From assembly GCA_036925085.1 (NCBI GenBank), contig JAUPFP010000015.1, forward strand, positions 4,740,205 through 4,804,204: a DNA stretch of 64,000 nt, read 5' to 3'. Below, piece by piece: positions 8,892 to 17,180 of the stretch (the stretch's first letter is position 1; each line of letters begins with the position of its first letter). The notes beneath the pieces are model-generated. The model had not been told where the DNA came from and made no database searches. It saw only the letters and a list, made by a program, of their open reading frames with translations. A program made the position numbers and the translations under genes. This DNA is from Brachycybe producta. Its lineage: Eukaryota > Arthropoda > Diplopoda > Playtdesmida > Andrognathidae.

Positions 8892-8908
8892 TCTGAAATA
8901 AACAAACT
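8892..8908 (-). other. Candidate splice acceptor for env mRNA
   Basis: The sense strand reads GTTTGTTTATTTCAG|ATAAAAG with the AG at 8894-8893. A pyrimidine-rich tract ending in CAG lies 13 nt before the env ATG, which fits a spliced env message as in other envelope-bearing gypsy elements. Confidence 0.6.
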
Positions 8909-9759
8909 TCTCATCTCCTAAAACCAAATCATTATACACTTATAACAAATAGTTAATCAATTTCCTCAACATCTTTAAACAACAATTTCAAACTCTTTAA
9001 AACAAAATCTCAATTCCTACAAACAATATTTCAATTTCATTAATCTCTTCTTCCTATATTCATTAGTAGTGGGTCTCCTGCCCCCTAAGCTTCTACTATT
9101 TCTATTAAATTCTTCTTTAGCATAATCTGTCAATCTTTACTAGCCTTTGTTGCTTTACAACAATTATTTTCCTAGCTTAGATCTTTAATGAGAACTTCTT
9201 TGATTCAATTTTATTTCTATACTCTCTTTTCAAAATATACTTATTTTCTCAACACTCACTATTTTTTTATCATTACTGTTTCAATCATTCTTAATTTTCC
9301 TTTTCATAATTCCGGACAGTCCGTCGTCCAACATTAATGTTTTAATTATTCTTATTTTCTTTTACTTATTTCCGGACAGTCCGTCGTCCAACACTAATGC
9401 TTTAATCACTCTTATTTCTATTTCTCTTAATTCCGGACAGTCCATTGTCCAACATTAATGCTTTAATAATTCCTAATTTTCTTCTTTCATTATTCCAGAC
9501 AGTCCGTCGTCTAACATTAATGCTTTAATTATTCTTATTTCTCTGTCATCTTTTTATCTTCATTAATTCAATAAACCATTCATTTTTACTCATTAGTCGT
9601 TAAATATAGATAAGCTAACTCAATGTCATGTTGTCTAACAATTCATTAACAATATCAATACTTTGTCCGCTAATCTAAACTCAAACATTTTTTCTCAAAA
9701 TCTCTATTATTTATCATAACTTTTTCATCATTTTCCTTTCAATGACTACCTTAACCGAA
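8909..9759 (-). other. Non-coding spacer between pol and env
   Basis: About 850 bp, AT-rich, with stops in all frames. It contains the 60-bp repeats at 9300-9550. If env is spliced, this spacer is intronic in the env message. Confidence 0.75.
9300..9550 (-). repeat. Four copies of a 60-62-bp repeat in the pol-env spacer
   Basis: Copies headed TCCGGACAGTCCGTCGTCCA start at 9311, 9371, 9432 and 9494, each followed by AACATTAATGCTTTAATTATTCTT-like sequence. The head can fold (GGAC-A-GTCC, or GGAC...GTCC). The head is better conserved than the tail in copies 1 and 2; copies 3 and 4 carry one or two changes. Confidence 0.88.
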
Positions 9760-12700
9760 TTATTTCTTACTCATTCTTTCTATCACACTTACTAATTTAA
9801 ACATCTTGTCTAACAATTGTCCTGCTACATTATCTTCTGGCTCTTCTTGACCAGTTTTTCTAGTATCTTCTTCAACTATAGAATCCTGTTCACTCTGAAT
9901 TTCTTCTTCTGATGCACTAATTTCTTGGGATTCCGAAATACTTGGAGGATGTCTATCTTCCTCTTGGGTATCCCTAGAATTTCCTTTATTCAATATCTCT
10001 TGCAACTTTTTACGTAACCTTGCTAAACTCAAATCTCCTTCATCTTCAGATTCGCCTGGTTCAACTCTAGGTGGATCTGGTAGTCTAGGTAATACTTCTG
10101 TCCTAGGTGTAATTCTTCTTGTTCTTACTGGTAATGGCGTAGCAAACTGTATGGAACCTTTACTTCGTAAATTATAACCACTAGTACTGGGTACGGCTTC
10201 TGTGTTCCGAATAATTCCCTTAGGTGTCTTAGTATTTACTGTAGGTACCTTTTCACAACAATAATCAATTTTATCTGCATTGTCTTCATCATCTTCATCT
10301 GAACTTGAATTACTCGATTCACTAGGCCTTTTGCCTTTTCTGCTTTGTTCTTTAGGTTCTTTCACCTTTTCTGTACAGTCCTCAATCTTTTCCCATGGAT
10401 TTTTTCCTTTTACTACTCTTAATCTCTCTTCATGAACTATTTGTACATCTTTGTGTCTATACATGTGCTTTATCTCAAAATTAACAGGTGATGTTTGTCT
10501 AATGACTCGATAAGGACCTTTGTTCAACTTCGCTAATTTTTTTGTTTTACCTTGTGCTACTTGTGGTACATTCAAATATACTTTTTCACCTACTTGTATT
10601 CCTTTATTTTTTCTTTTCTTTCCTTGATATCTAATTTGATTTTCAGCTGATTTTTCTAAACTCTCTTTTGCTATATCATGTATCTTTTGCATCCTATTTG
10701 CCACTACCTTTCCATAGTCTTCAGTGTTGTACACTGGCTGAGGTTCATCTCCTATTAAATCAAATGGTAAATTCATATCCTGTCCAAACAATAAAAAATA
10801 AGGTGTCTCCTTAGTGCTTGAATGCATCGCACTACGATATGCCATCAATACTAATGGAAGTTCCTCATCCCAATTTCTTTGTGAACTATCAACATAATGT
10901 GATAACATTGTTGTTAGTGTCCTGTTGAATCTCTCAACTAAACCATCTGTTTGCGGGTGATATGCTGACGTAAAAATCTTTTTAATTCCGAATGTCTCAC
11001 ACAGACTTTTCATAAGTTCAGACATAAAGTTTGCACCTCTGTCTGTTATTAGAGTCTGGGGACTACCATACCGTGAAATAATTTCTCTTACTAACAAATT
11101 TGCAATGGTTTCAGCTTTCTGATCTGGAATAGCAAATGCTTCTGGGTATCTTGTTAGATAATCACAAATAACTACAATGTATTTATTTCCATTCTGTGTA
11201 GTAGGTAAAGGACCTAGTATATCCATTCCAATTCTTTCAAATGGTTTGGATGGTGCTGGGAACTTACATAATGGACTTTTCCCATGTGGAATCTTTTTCT
11301 GATTACACGATACACAAGCTTCACAATATTGTTTCACATCTTTCTTTAAAGTTTCCCAATAAAATCTGTCTGCAACTTTGCTTGTTGTTTTTTCAATACC
11401 AAAATGACCTGCTGTAATATTATCATGACACATTTTCAACACATAATTTCTTTTACTCAAAGGGACTACAGTTCTTAATTTATTTTCGGATCTTTTTACT
11501 AACCAACCTTTTGTATTTAATTCTAAACCCAACTTATCAACTTTTTCTTTTACCTTTTTATCTACTGGACAACCATATAAACATTCCATGAAAGATTTCA
11601 ATTCTTCGCAATTTTCTTGATCTTTAGCAACCTCATGTTCTTCCCAAGTTTCTTGTTCATTTAACACATTTAATTCTTTACTTTCTACAGGATTTCGACT
11701 CAAAGCATCTGCATTAGTATTCTCTTTACCTTTTCTATATAAAACCTCAAAATCATATTGTTGTAACTGTAATGCCCATCTAGTTAACATAGCTTTATCT
11801 TTTTTCATAGTCATCAAGTATTTTAATGGTTGATGATCTGTGATAAGAGTAAACTTTCTTCCCATCAAGTAATATCGAAAATAATTTACACCATAAACAC
11901 ATGCTAATGCCTCTTTCCATGTCGTAGAATAATTTTGTTCTGATTTGGTGAGCTTCCTACTCGCATAAGATATTGGGTGTAATTGACCGTCAATCTTTTG
12001 TTCGAGGATTGCCCCGATTGCTTCATTACTTGCATCCGTAGTCAAATAAAATGGTCTTTCAAAATTTGGCATTATCAAAACTGGATATGTAATCAAACAT
12101 CCTTTTAATTTCTGAAAAGATTCTTCACAGTCTTTTGTCCAAAGAAATGGAGTATCTTTACTTAACAACTTTGTTAATGGACCTGCTAAACTTGCACAAT
12201 TTGGAATAAATTTTCTATAAAAGTTTACTAATCCCACAAAACTTTGTATTTTCTTGACACTTGTTGGTCTCGGAAAATTTTCTACTGCTTCTACTTTCTT
12301 TCCACCTGGTTGGAATTTCCCTTGTGTAAATGTATGTCCTAGATAGTTTATTTCCTTCTGTAGGAACAAACATTTTGTTGGTTTTGCTTTTAAGTTTGCA
12401 TTTCTAAGTCGCTCAAACACTAAATTTAACCTTTCATAATGTTCCTCTATAGTTTTACTGTATACAATAATATCATCCATGTAAACAAAACAAATTTTCC
12501 CTTTCAAATCACCTAATACATTATCCATAAGTCTCTGATATACACTTGGAGATGTTTTTAGTCCCATTGGACATCTGTTGAATTCATAGTGTCCAAAAGG
12601 TGTACTAAAACCTGTTTTTGCTTTATCTTCTTCTGTTATGGGAATCTGGTAAAAACCACTTGCCATGTCTAAAGTAGAAAAATAAACAGCTTCTCCTAAT

Positions 12701-13572
12701 TGATTACTTACTCCCAAAAGCTCTGGTAATGGATATTTATCACTAACAACCTTTAAATTCAATGCTCGATAATCAACAACTAATCTTTGACTCCCATCTG
12801 GTTTTCCTATAAGCATGCACGGTGCTGAGTAAGGACTTAACGATGGTCTAATTATTCCTGCATCTAATAACTCATCAATTTTCTCTTTCATAACTTCTTC
12901 TGATTTCTGTGGCAACTTGTATGGTCGTATAAAAACTGGAACTTGATCCACCATGTGGATTTCTTGTTCAACAACAGGTGTCGGTTTCAGTTCTTTAAGT
13001 GAACCTGCAAATATATCATCATTTTTCTCCAAAAATTTTCTTAATTGATTCTGATTCTCTGTCTCCGTTTTACTTACTACTTCTAATATCCATTCTTTAT
13101 CTCCCTTTTTCTGCAACATATTAATCATTTCATTTTTCTCTAAACTTCTTGTCTTAATTTTCATCCCATTATAACCAATTACATCAAGCAAGGGTTCATA
13201 TGTTAATCCTAACTGCTTTATCACATCTATGCCGAAAATCATCTGATATTTCTTTGGCAAATCTTCTGCACTCACGTATAAAGGAACCTTTTCCACTTTC
13301 TCTGCTGTAATACGTACGGGTATTTCATATAATCCCTTTGTACGAAACGGTGTACCATTCGCTGTGGTAATTATAACCTTAGCTTGATCAGTGATAGGCT
13401 TTATGTCTCGTGCTTTCCGTCCTTTTATCTTTTCAAATAAGGATTTGGAAATTATCGATATTCCTGCTCCTGTGTCGTATAGAATCTTTATCAGATTGTT
13501 TTTTGACTGAGCTAAAAAGATAGGACATGTTGTGTCATTCAGAATGTTTAATGTGACGCGGTTTTCATACAT
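9760..13572 (-). CDS. pol: Pol polyprotein: protease, reverse transcriptase, RNase H, integrase
   Basis: 1270 residues, intact. Protease with DTGA at 33-36. RT with LDMASGFYQI at 301-310 and the catalytic YMDD at 364-367. RNase H with TTDAS near 511-515, TDH at 578-580 and ADALSR near 621-626. Integrase with a zinc-binding H716/H723 and C753/C756 (or C750/C753), then D784, D844 and E880, giving the D-x35-E spacing of retroelement integrases. A GPY/F-like module (KGPYRVI) follows, then a tail of roughly 200 disordered, acidic and Ser-rich residues; I see no chromodomain. The ATG is 38 nt after the gag stop, but the frame is open back to 13623 and is -1 relative to gag, so a Gag-Pol fusion by frameshifting is as likely as reinitiation. 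The order PR-RT-RH-IN defines Ty3/gypsy. Confidence 0.97.
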   Translation of the reverse strand: MYENRVTLNILNDTTCPIFLAQSKNNLIKILYDTGAGISIISKSLFEKIKGRKARDIKPITDQAKVIITTANGTPFRTKGLYEIPVRITAEKVEKVPLYVSAEDLPKKYQMIFGIDVIKQLGLTYEPLLDVIGYNGMKIKTRSLEKNEMINMLQKKGDKEWILEVVSKTETENQNQLRKFLEKNDDIFAGSLKELKPTPVVEQEIHMVDQVPVFIRPYKLPQKSEEVMKEKIDELLDAGIIRPSLSPYSAPCMLIGKPDGSQRLVVDYRALNLKVVSDKYPLPELLGVSNQLGEAVYFSTLDMASGFYQIPITEEDKAKTGFSTPFGHYEFNRCPMGLKTSPSVYQRLMDNVLGDLKGKICFVYMDDIIVYSKTIEEHYERLNLVFERLRNANLKAKPTKCLFLQKEINYLGHTFTQGKFQPGGKKVEAVENFPRPTSVKKIQSFVGLVNFYRKFIPNCASLAGPLTKLLSKDTPFLWTKDCEESFQKLKGCLITYPVLIMPNFERPFYLTTDASNEAIGAILEQKIDGQLHPISYASRKLTKSEQNYSTTWKEALACVYGVNYFRYYLMGRKFTLITDHQPLKYLMTMKKDKAMLTRWALQLQQYDFEVLYRKGKENTNADALSRNPVESKELNVLNEQETWEEHEVAKDQENCEELKSFMECLYGCPVDKKVKEKVDKLGLELNTKGWLVKRSENKLRTVVPLSKRNYVLKMCHDNITAGHFGIEKTTSKVADRFYWETLKKDVKQYCEACVSCNQKKIPHGKSPLCKFPAPSKPFERIGMDILGPLPTTQNGNKYIVVICDYLTRYPEAFAIPDQKAETIANLLVREIISRYGSPQTLITDRGANFMSELMKSLCETFGIKKIFTSAYHPQTDGLVERFNRTLTTMLSHYVDSSQRNWDEELPLVLMAYRSAMHSSTKETPYFLLFGQDMNLPFDLIGDEPQPVYNTEDYGKVVANRMQKIHDIAKESLEKSAENQIRYQGKKRKNKGIQVGEKVYLNVPQVAQGKTKKLAKLNKGPYRVIRQTSPVNFEIKHMYRHKDVQIVHEERLRVVKGKNPWEKIEDCTEKVKEPKEQSRKGKRPSESSNSSSDEDDEDNADKIDYCCEKVPTVNTKTPKGIIRNTEAVPSTSGYNLRSKGSIQFATPLPVRTRRITPRTEVLPRLPDPPRVEPGESEDEGDLSLARLRKKLQEILNKGNSRDTQEEDRHPPSISESQEISASEEEIQSEQDSIVEEDTRKTGQEEPEDNVAGQLLDKMFKLVSVIERMSKK

Positions 13573-13610
13573 TCTCCCCCATTGACGCGTTCTATTCTTT
13601 GAAGGAGTTT

Positions 13611-13623
13611 CTAGTTTTCCGCC
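13611..13623 (-). other. Gag-Pol overlap and possible -1 frameshift site
   Basis: The pol frame opens right after an in-frame TAG at 13626-13624 and overlaps gag for 13 nt up to the gag TAG stop. Within it the gag codons read GAA AAC TAG preceded by G. The A-site part (AAAC) fits a -1 slip but the P-site part (GGA) is not a canonical heptamer. Reinitiation at 13572 is hindered by another ATG at 13585 that opens a 6-codon frame across it. Confidence 0.45.
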
Positions 13624-14822
13624 CTACCATTTGCTTGATTTCTTTGAACCCGATTCCCTGGGTTCTGTCTTGCCCCTAATCTACAAACATTTGCAAAATG
13701 ACCTTGCTTTCCACATTTAAAACATACTATGGGTTCACTTTGTCTTTGGACTTGTTTCATTCTACAATCCTTTGCATAATGACCCATTTTCCCACAATTA
13801 TAACATCCTTGGCCTCTCTGCCTTTCAATCTGCACATTTCTCTGTGTATTTCCAAAATTAGGAGCTCTACCATTAGGCTGAAAAGCTTGTGGCTGATTCC
13901 AATTTGGTTGTGGGTAACTCGGATTTCTCCATTGCTGTGGAATTGTTGGTTTTGACCAACACTCATTAGCATAATGTCCTCTCTTGTGACATCTGAAACA
14001 TTCAACATTTCGTTTATCCATCCTTTGATTACTTCCTTCCTCTTTCTTGGCATTCTCTTGAGCCTTTATTTTTTCTTGAAACTTCTGGTCCAATACTGCA
14101 ATGTCTTTAGTTCTCTGAGCATCCAATTGCTTTAATTTCTCTTCAAATTTCTTCAGCATCTCCTTTTCTTCAGTAATCGTCTCTATTACATTTATTCCAT
14201 ATTTCGCATGAACCAACTTCTCATTTTCTTCTTCCGCTAGAATGATTCTGATTGTTTCGTTCAAATCAGCAGGATTCCGTGAAAGTACAAATCTTTTTAT
14301 TCTTGGATGCAATCCTTTGATGATTTGATTTTGTATCATCCCATCTCTGACTGCTATCTGGTCGGCACTGGGATTTTCCTCGGTGAAGGCTCTTCCTCTG
14401 GTCTTTACTCTGGAAATATACTCAATAGCGCTTTCCGTGTTGCTCTGTTTTTCTTCTAAAAACTTCTGCATTGATACCAACTTAGGTTCGATTGGCTCGA
14501 ATCTTTGTATCATCAACGCTTTTAACTCTTCAATTGAGTTTATCTGTCGAATGCTTGGATGATCTCTGAAAAATTCCGCAGCAGGACCTCTGCACTTGGA
14601 TTTTATCAGAATGATCTGGAACTCTTCTGTCCATCTTGCTAAATTAGCTACACCTTCTATTTGCTCAAAAAACTCTTTGGCGGATGGTCCTTTTTCATCC
14701 CCAGAAAAATATGGTATTAACCCTGTGTGATGCATGTTAAGATTCGTATTTGCGTTACCTTCTGCACCACCATTGGAGTTACCGACTTCTCCATCATTGG
14801 AAGCCATTTTGTCTTCTTCCAT
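13611..14822 (-). CDS. gag: Gag with three CCHC zinc knuckles
   Basis: 403 residues, the structural protein that packages element RNA. Residues 1-30 are Asn/Gly-rich; 35-205 have the helical, Trp/Phe-containing character of the retrotransposon gag (capsid) domain; 213-262 are a charged coiled-coil-like stretch. Three perfect C-x2-C-x4-H-x4-C knuckles lie at 275-288, 340-353 and 367-380, separated by Gln/Asn/Pro-rich linkers. The ATG at 14822 is in a good position, 31 nt after the last accessory stop. Insect errantivirus Gag usually lacks such knuckles, so this element is probably from another gypsy lineage. The stop is TAG at 13611. Confidence 0.95.
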   Translation of the reverse strand: MEEDKMASNDGEVGNSNGGAEGNANTNLNMHHTGLIPYFSGDEKGPSAKEFFEQIEGVANLARWTEEFQIILIKSKCRGPAAEFFRDHPSIRQINSIEELKALMIQRFEPIEPKLVSMQKFLEEKQSNTESAIEYISRVKTRGRAFTEENPSADQIAVRDGMIQNQIIKGLHPRIKRFVLSRNPADLNETIRIILAEEENEKLVHAKYGINVIETITEEKEMLKKFEEKLKQLDAQRTKDIAVLDQKFQEKIKAQENAKKEEGSNQRMDKRNVECFRCHKRGHYANECWSKPTIPQQWRNPSYPQPNWNQPQAFQPNGRAPNFGNTQRNVQIERQRGQGCYNCGKMGHYAKDCRMKQVQRQSEPIVCFKCGKQGHFANVCRLGARQNPGNRVQRNQANGRAEN

Positions 14823-14853
14823 CTAATTTCCAAACAACTTTTAATTTTAATCT

Positions 14854-15153
14854 TTAATCTTCCCCTTCTAAGTCTCTTTGTACGAAAAAATCTATTCTTT
14901 CCTGTGTTTTTGCGGGGTGACCTAAGCGGGACAAATACTCATTAAAATCTATCAATTCTCTAACTGCTTTTTCATATGAACATGCAACTCTCCCAAATGC
15001 TATCTCTGGGTAATTTCTTTTATCAAAATGCCTATAATGTGTAACACACTTCCACCTATAATCTTGTCTATGATGGTGACACTGTGTTTTGAAACAATTT
15101 TTTAGTTCAGGACACCTATAAATCTTATCTTGATCATTAAAATTCTCGCTCAT
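14854..15153 (-). CDS. Accessory Cys/His protein C2 (type C), unknown function
   Basis: 99 residues. One finger-like motif: C14-x5-C20-x15-C36-x2-H39, followed by F and a NYPEIAFGR segment. An extra C/HHH cluster sits inside the loop. The tail is predicted helical and acidic (ends DLEGED). It closely matches C1 (16890-17180) in layout: both have W-K-C before the C-x2-H, the (D/N)YP-(E/F)-(I/V)A-(F/L)GR segment and an (E/F)-rich helix with E-Y. It is the last ORF before gag, with a 31-nt gap. I do not recognise the family; metal binding is inferred from the conserved Cys/His spacing only. Confidence 0.75.
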   Translation of the reverse strand: MSENFNDQDKIYRCPELKNCFKTQCHHHRQDYRWKCVTHYRHFDKRNYPEIAFGRVACSYEKAVRELIDFNEYLSRLGHPAKTQERIDFFVQRDLEGED

Positions 15154-15186
15154 TATTCTAAATTATTTTCTGACAATAAAACTTCT

Positions 15187-15423
15187 TTATCTAAATCGGT
15201 CAATATCTATTTCTGACTCTATGGAATATTCATCTAATTCATGCAATAATTCATTTAATGAGGTTAACAACTGTTTAACACGAAGCCAAAGTTCATATTC
15301 TTCTACTTGAAAAGCTCTATGATGTGTGAGACACACATAAATGTTCTCTATTTCTGTTAAATCAACAATATCACAACTAAACCTTAAGGGACACCATGGT
15401 AATAATTCTAAATCAACACTCAT
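15187..15423 (-). CDS. Accessory Cys/His protein A3 (type A), unknown function
   Basis: 78 residues. Starts with a short acidic leader then LPWCPLR; motif C11-x5-C17-x13-C31-x2-H34, followed by RAF..EEYE-W and a leucine-rich helix (LLTSLNELLHEL). It is a paralogue of A1 and A2, sharing LPWCP(L/I)R, the D/I-rich loop, (T)H.R.F and EY..W. The upstream gap to B2 is 42 nt and the downstream gap to C2 is 33 nt. The A3-C2 pair repeats the A1-C1 pair upstream. Function unknown. Confidence 0.75.
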   Translation of the reverse strand: MSVDLELLPWCPLRFSCDIVDLTEIENIYVCLTHHRAFQVEEYELWLRVKQLLTSLNELLHELDEYSIESEIDIDRFR

Positions 15424-15465
15424 TTTATTAAGAATTCAAACAAACACGCTTTTTTCCTTTATTTT

Positions 15466-15825
15466 TTATACTCCCAAATGTTCATTAAATATCTTTTGAT
15501 GAACTGCACATTGATACTGTTTAGGCCAAGTTTTTGGTGAAATTAAGACAAAAAAGCATTCGTCATGCAATGGACAATGATTACCAATTCTATCTGTTAA
15601 TAACTGAAGTTCTTCTAAGGGACTTTTACACTTAGTCTCAAAAATTACTCTGTTTACATTTGGATTTATACCACACATGTATAGATACTCAGGAAATGCA
15701 AAATTTACGTTGTGGACTTCGCATGTTACAAATTCTTGAAAATCTTCGTGTACTATACTACAACTTTTCCCAAAAGGACATCTATTGGCGTCTCGTTCCT
15801 TTTTCCTTTGTATGCTTAAATCCAT
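15466..15825 (-). CDS. Accessory Cys/His protein B2 (type B, two fingers), unknown function
   Basis: 119 residues with two motifs: C16-x5-C22-x12-C35-x2-H38 and C84-x5-C90-x15-C106-x2-H109. A basic leader (QRKKERDANR) precedes the first. The region between has Y-MCG and an EELQLL helix. It has the same length and finger placement as B1 (16114-16473), so the two are tandem paralogues despite low identity. It begins 59 nt after A2, the largest gap in the cluster. Function unknown. Confidence 0.75.
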   Translation of the reverse strand: MDLSIQRKKERDANRCPFGKSCSIVHEDFQEFVTCEVHNVNFAFPEYLYMCGINPNVNRVIFETKCKSPLEELQLLTDRIGNHCPLHDECFFVLISPKTWPKQYQCAVHQKIFNEHLGV

Positions 15826-15884
15826 ACCCTTTAAATATCACTCATTAATAAACCATAATATTTTCTGTCTATAACTAGAATTCT

Positions 15885-16106
15885 TTATACACTTTCTTCT
15901 TCTATTCTTATGAAAAAGCTATATATATCTTGCAATAGTTCACCTAGTGTTGTCAATAATGTTCTAACTTGAAGCCAATTTTCGTATTCTTCTATCTGAA
16001 AAGCCCTTTGGTGTGTAAAGCAAGCATATGTGTTATCTATGTTTCTTCTATCAATTATTACACAATTAAGTCTTATAGGACACCATGGTAATACATTTAA
16101 GTCCAT
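15885..16106 (-). CDS. Accessory Cys/His protein A2 (type A), unknown function
   Basis: 73 residues. LPWCPIR then C9-x5-C15-x13-C29-x2-H32, RAFQIEEYE-W and a leucine-rich helix, ending EEESV. It is closest to A3, sharing the HxRAFQ(I/V)EEYE-W core. The ATG is only 7 nt after the B1 stop. Unrecognised family; zinc binding inferred. Confidence 0.75.
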   Translation of the reverse strand: MDLNVLPWCPIRLNCVIIDRRNIDNTYACFTHQRAFQIEEYENWLQVRTLLTTLGELLQDIYSFFIRIEEESV

Positions 16107-16113
16107 ACCCCTT

Positions 16114-16473
16114 TTACATACGGATTACGTTAAAAAGAGTATTAATTACTGTTCCGTGTATAATGCACTGGAATTCCCTTGGAGCTTCGTTTTGTGTGAT
16201 GGCTACAAAGGCACAATTCCTAGCATAAGGACACGATTCCCATCTACTTATAATTATTCTTCGAATGTCTTCCTCAGTGTCTTGATCAGTACAATCAACA
16301 ACAGCTTGTATCGGGAAATAACCTTGATTAGCACACCTGTATACGTAATCTGCAGGTAAATACCAGAATTTATGGGTGAGGCATTCAATCCGTCCTATAG
16401 ATCGATGAAACTTAGTAATACAATCTGGTCCTATGGGGCACTGTAACCTATTCGTTTGATAATCCTCACTCAT
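16114..16473 (-). CDS. Accessory Cys/His protein B1 (type B, two fingers), unknown function
   Basis: 119 residues. First motif C12-x5-C18-x12-C31-x2-H34 with QCPIGPDC and W-YLP-DYVYRC after it; second motif C81-x5-C87-x15-C103-x2-H106. Between them is an acidic, Cys-containing linker. The first finger strongly resembles B'2 (QCPIGPYC...GR(I/V)-C). The ATG is 10 nt after the B'2 stop and the stop is 7 nt before A2. The B1-A2 pair is repeated downstream as B2-A3. Confidence 0.75.
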   Translation of the reverse strand: MSEDYQTNRLQCPIGPDCITKFHRSIGRIECLTHKFWYLPADYVYRCANQGYFPIQAVVDCTDQDTEEDIRRIIISRWESCPYARNCAFVAITQNEAPREFQCIIHGTVINTLFNVIRM

Positions 16474-16483
16474 ACTAAATATC

Positions 16484-16693
16484 TTAACTTTCTTTCTTTT
16501 CCTCTTCCTTTATTACCTTCAACTTCAAATTACTTGTCTCTTTAATTATAATTTTCTCTGGGATTTTTTCTGTCTGATACCAGGTATCATGTACAAAACA
16601 CTTAACTCGACCACTTTCTCGAAAAAATCTTACAATGCAATAAGGACCTATTGGGCACTGTGGTATGTTCCTACTAGTGTCTTCTAAGTTCAT
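16484..16693 (-). CDS. Accessory Cys/His protein B'2 (single finger), unknown function
   Basis: 69 residues. Motif C13-x5-C19-x12-C32-x2-H35, then a lysine/glutamate-rich tail ending EEEKKES. Its finger is very like the first finger of B1, but the second finger is absent, so it may be a C-terminally truncated B-type copy with a new charged tail. Its ATG lies inside the end of B'1 (20-nt overlap). Confidence 0.65.
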   Translation of the reverse strand: MNLEDTSRNIPQCPIGPYCIVRFFRESGRVKCFVHDTWYQTEKIPEKIIIKETSNLKLKVIKEEEKKES

Positions 16694-16874
16694 GCTTTTT
16701 TACTGATAAAATTTCCAACTTATCTTTCAAGTCACGATTACTTTGAATGTATTCAGTTTGAAAATGATTAAGATGACAAACACACTTCACCAAATTATCT
16801 CTTTTCTTTATAATAAAAACACAATTTAAACTAAATGGACAAGTTATACTTACTAAAGATTTTTTTCTACACAT
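16674..16874 (-). CDS. Accessory Cys/His protein B'1 (single finger), unknown function
   Basis: 66 residues. Motif C12-x5-C18-x12-C31-x2-H34 (ITCPFSLNC...KCVCH) followed by HF-TEY and a basic/charged helix. Loop length places it with the B-type first fingers. It starts 15 nt after C1 and its last 20 nt overlap the start of B'2. Confidence 0.65.
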   Translation of the reverse strand: MCRKKSLVSITCPFSLNCVFIIKKRDNLVKCVCHLNHFQTEYIQSNRDLKDKLEILSVKKHELRRH

Positions 16875-16889
16875 AATCTTTACTTCTTC

Positions 16890-17180
16890 TCAATTCCTGC
16901 TATTGAAAAAGTTTTTGATTTCAACCAGATTTGGATGTATGATAAATTGTCCAATATATTCACAAAATTCACTATATTCTATACTTGCTTCTAAATTGTT
17001 TGATCCAGGTCTTCCTAGTGCAACAAATGGGTAATCTCTAATATCAAACAGGTAATTGTGGCTCATACACTTCCACATATATGAATTGTCTGAGAAATCT
17101 GGAGCTCTGAAACAAATATTACTATAAGGGCATACAAAATCATTGGTTGAGGATACCTCGTATTCATCCACAAAACTCAT
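16890..17180 (-). CDS. Accessory Cys/His protein C1 (type C), unknown function
   Basis: 96 residues. Motif C17-x5-C23-x14-C38-x2-H41 followed by LF-IRDYPFVALGR and a Glu/Tyr/Phe helix (EYSEFCEYI). It is a paralogue of C2. Its ATG overlaps the A1 stop as ATGA (17177-17180), the classic arrangement for coupled termination-reinitiation. Function unknown. Confidence 0.75.
   Translation of the reverse strand: MSFVDEYEVSSTNDFVCPYSNICFRAPDFSDNSYMWKCMSHNYLFDIRDYPFVALGRPGSNNLEASIEYSEFCEYIGQFIIHPNLVEIKNFFNSRN

Noticed and set aside
8715..8921. Plus-strand ORFs opposite env, gag and the accessory genes (for example 6847-7029, 7022-7282, 8715-8921, 13698-13955, 16030-16359)
   Set aside because: All are antisense shadows of clearly coding minus-strand frames.
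13757..14053. 98-residue minus-strand ORF within gag
   Set aside because: Alternative frame over the zinc-knuckle region; its content mirrors gag codons and does not align with the pol frame.
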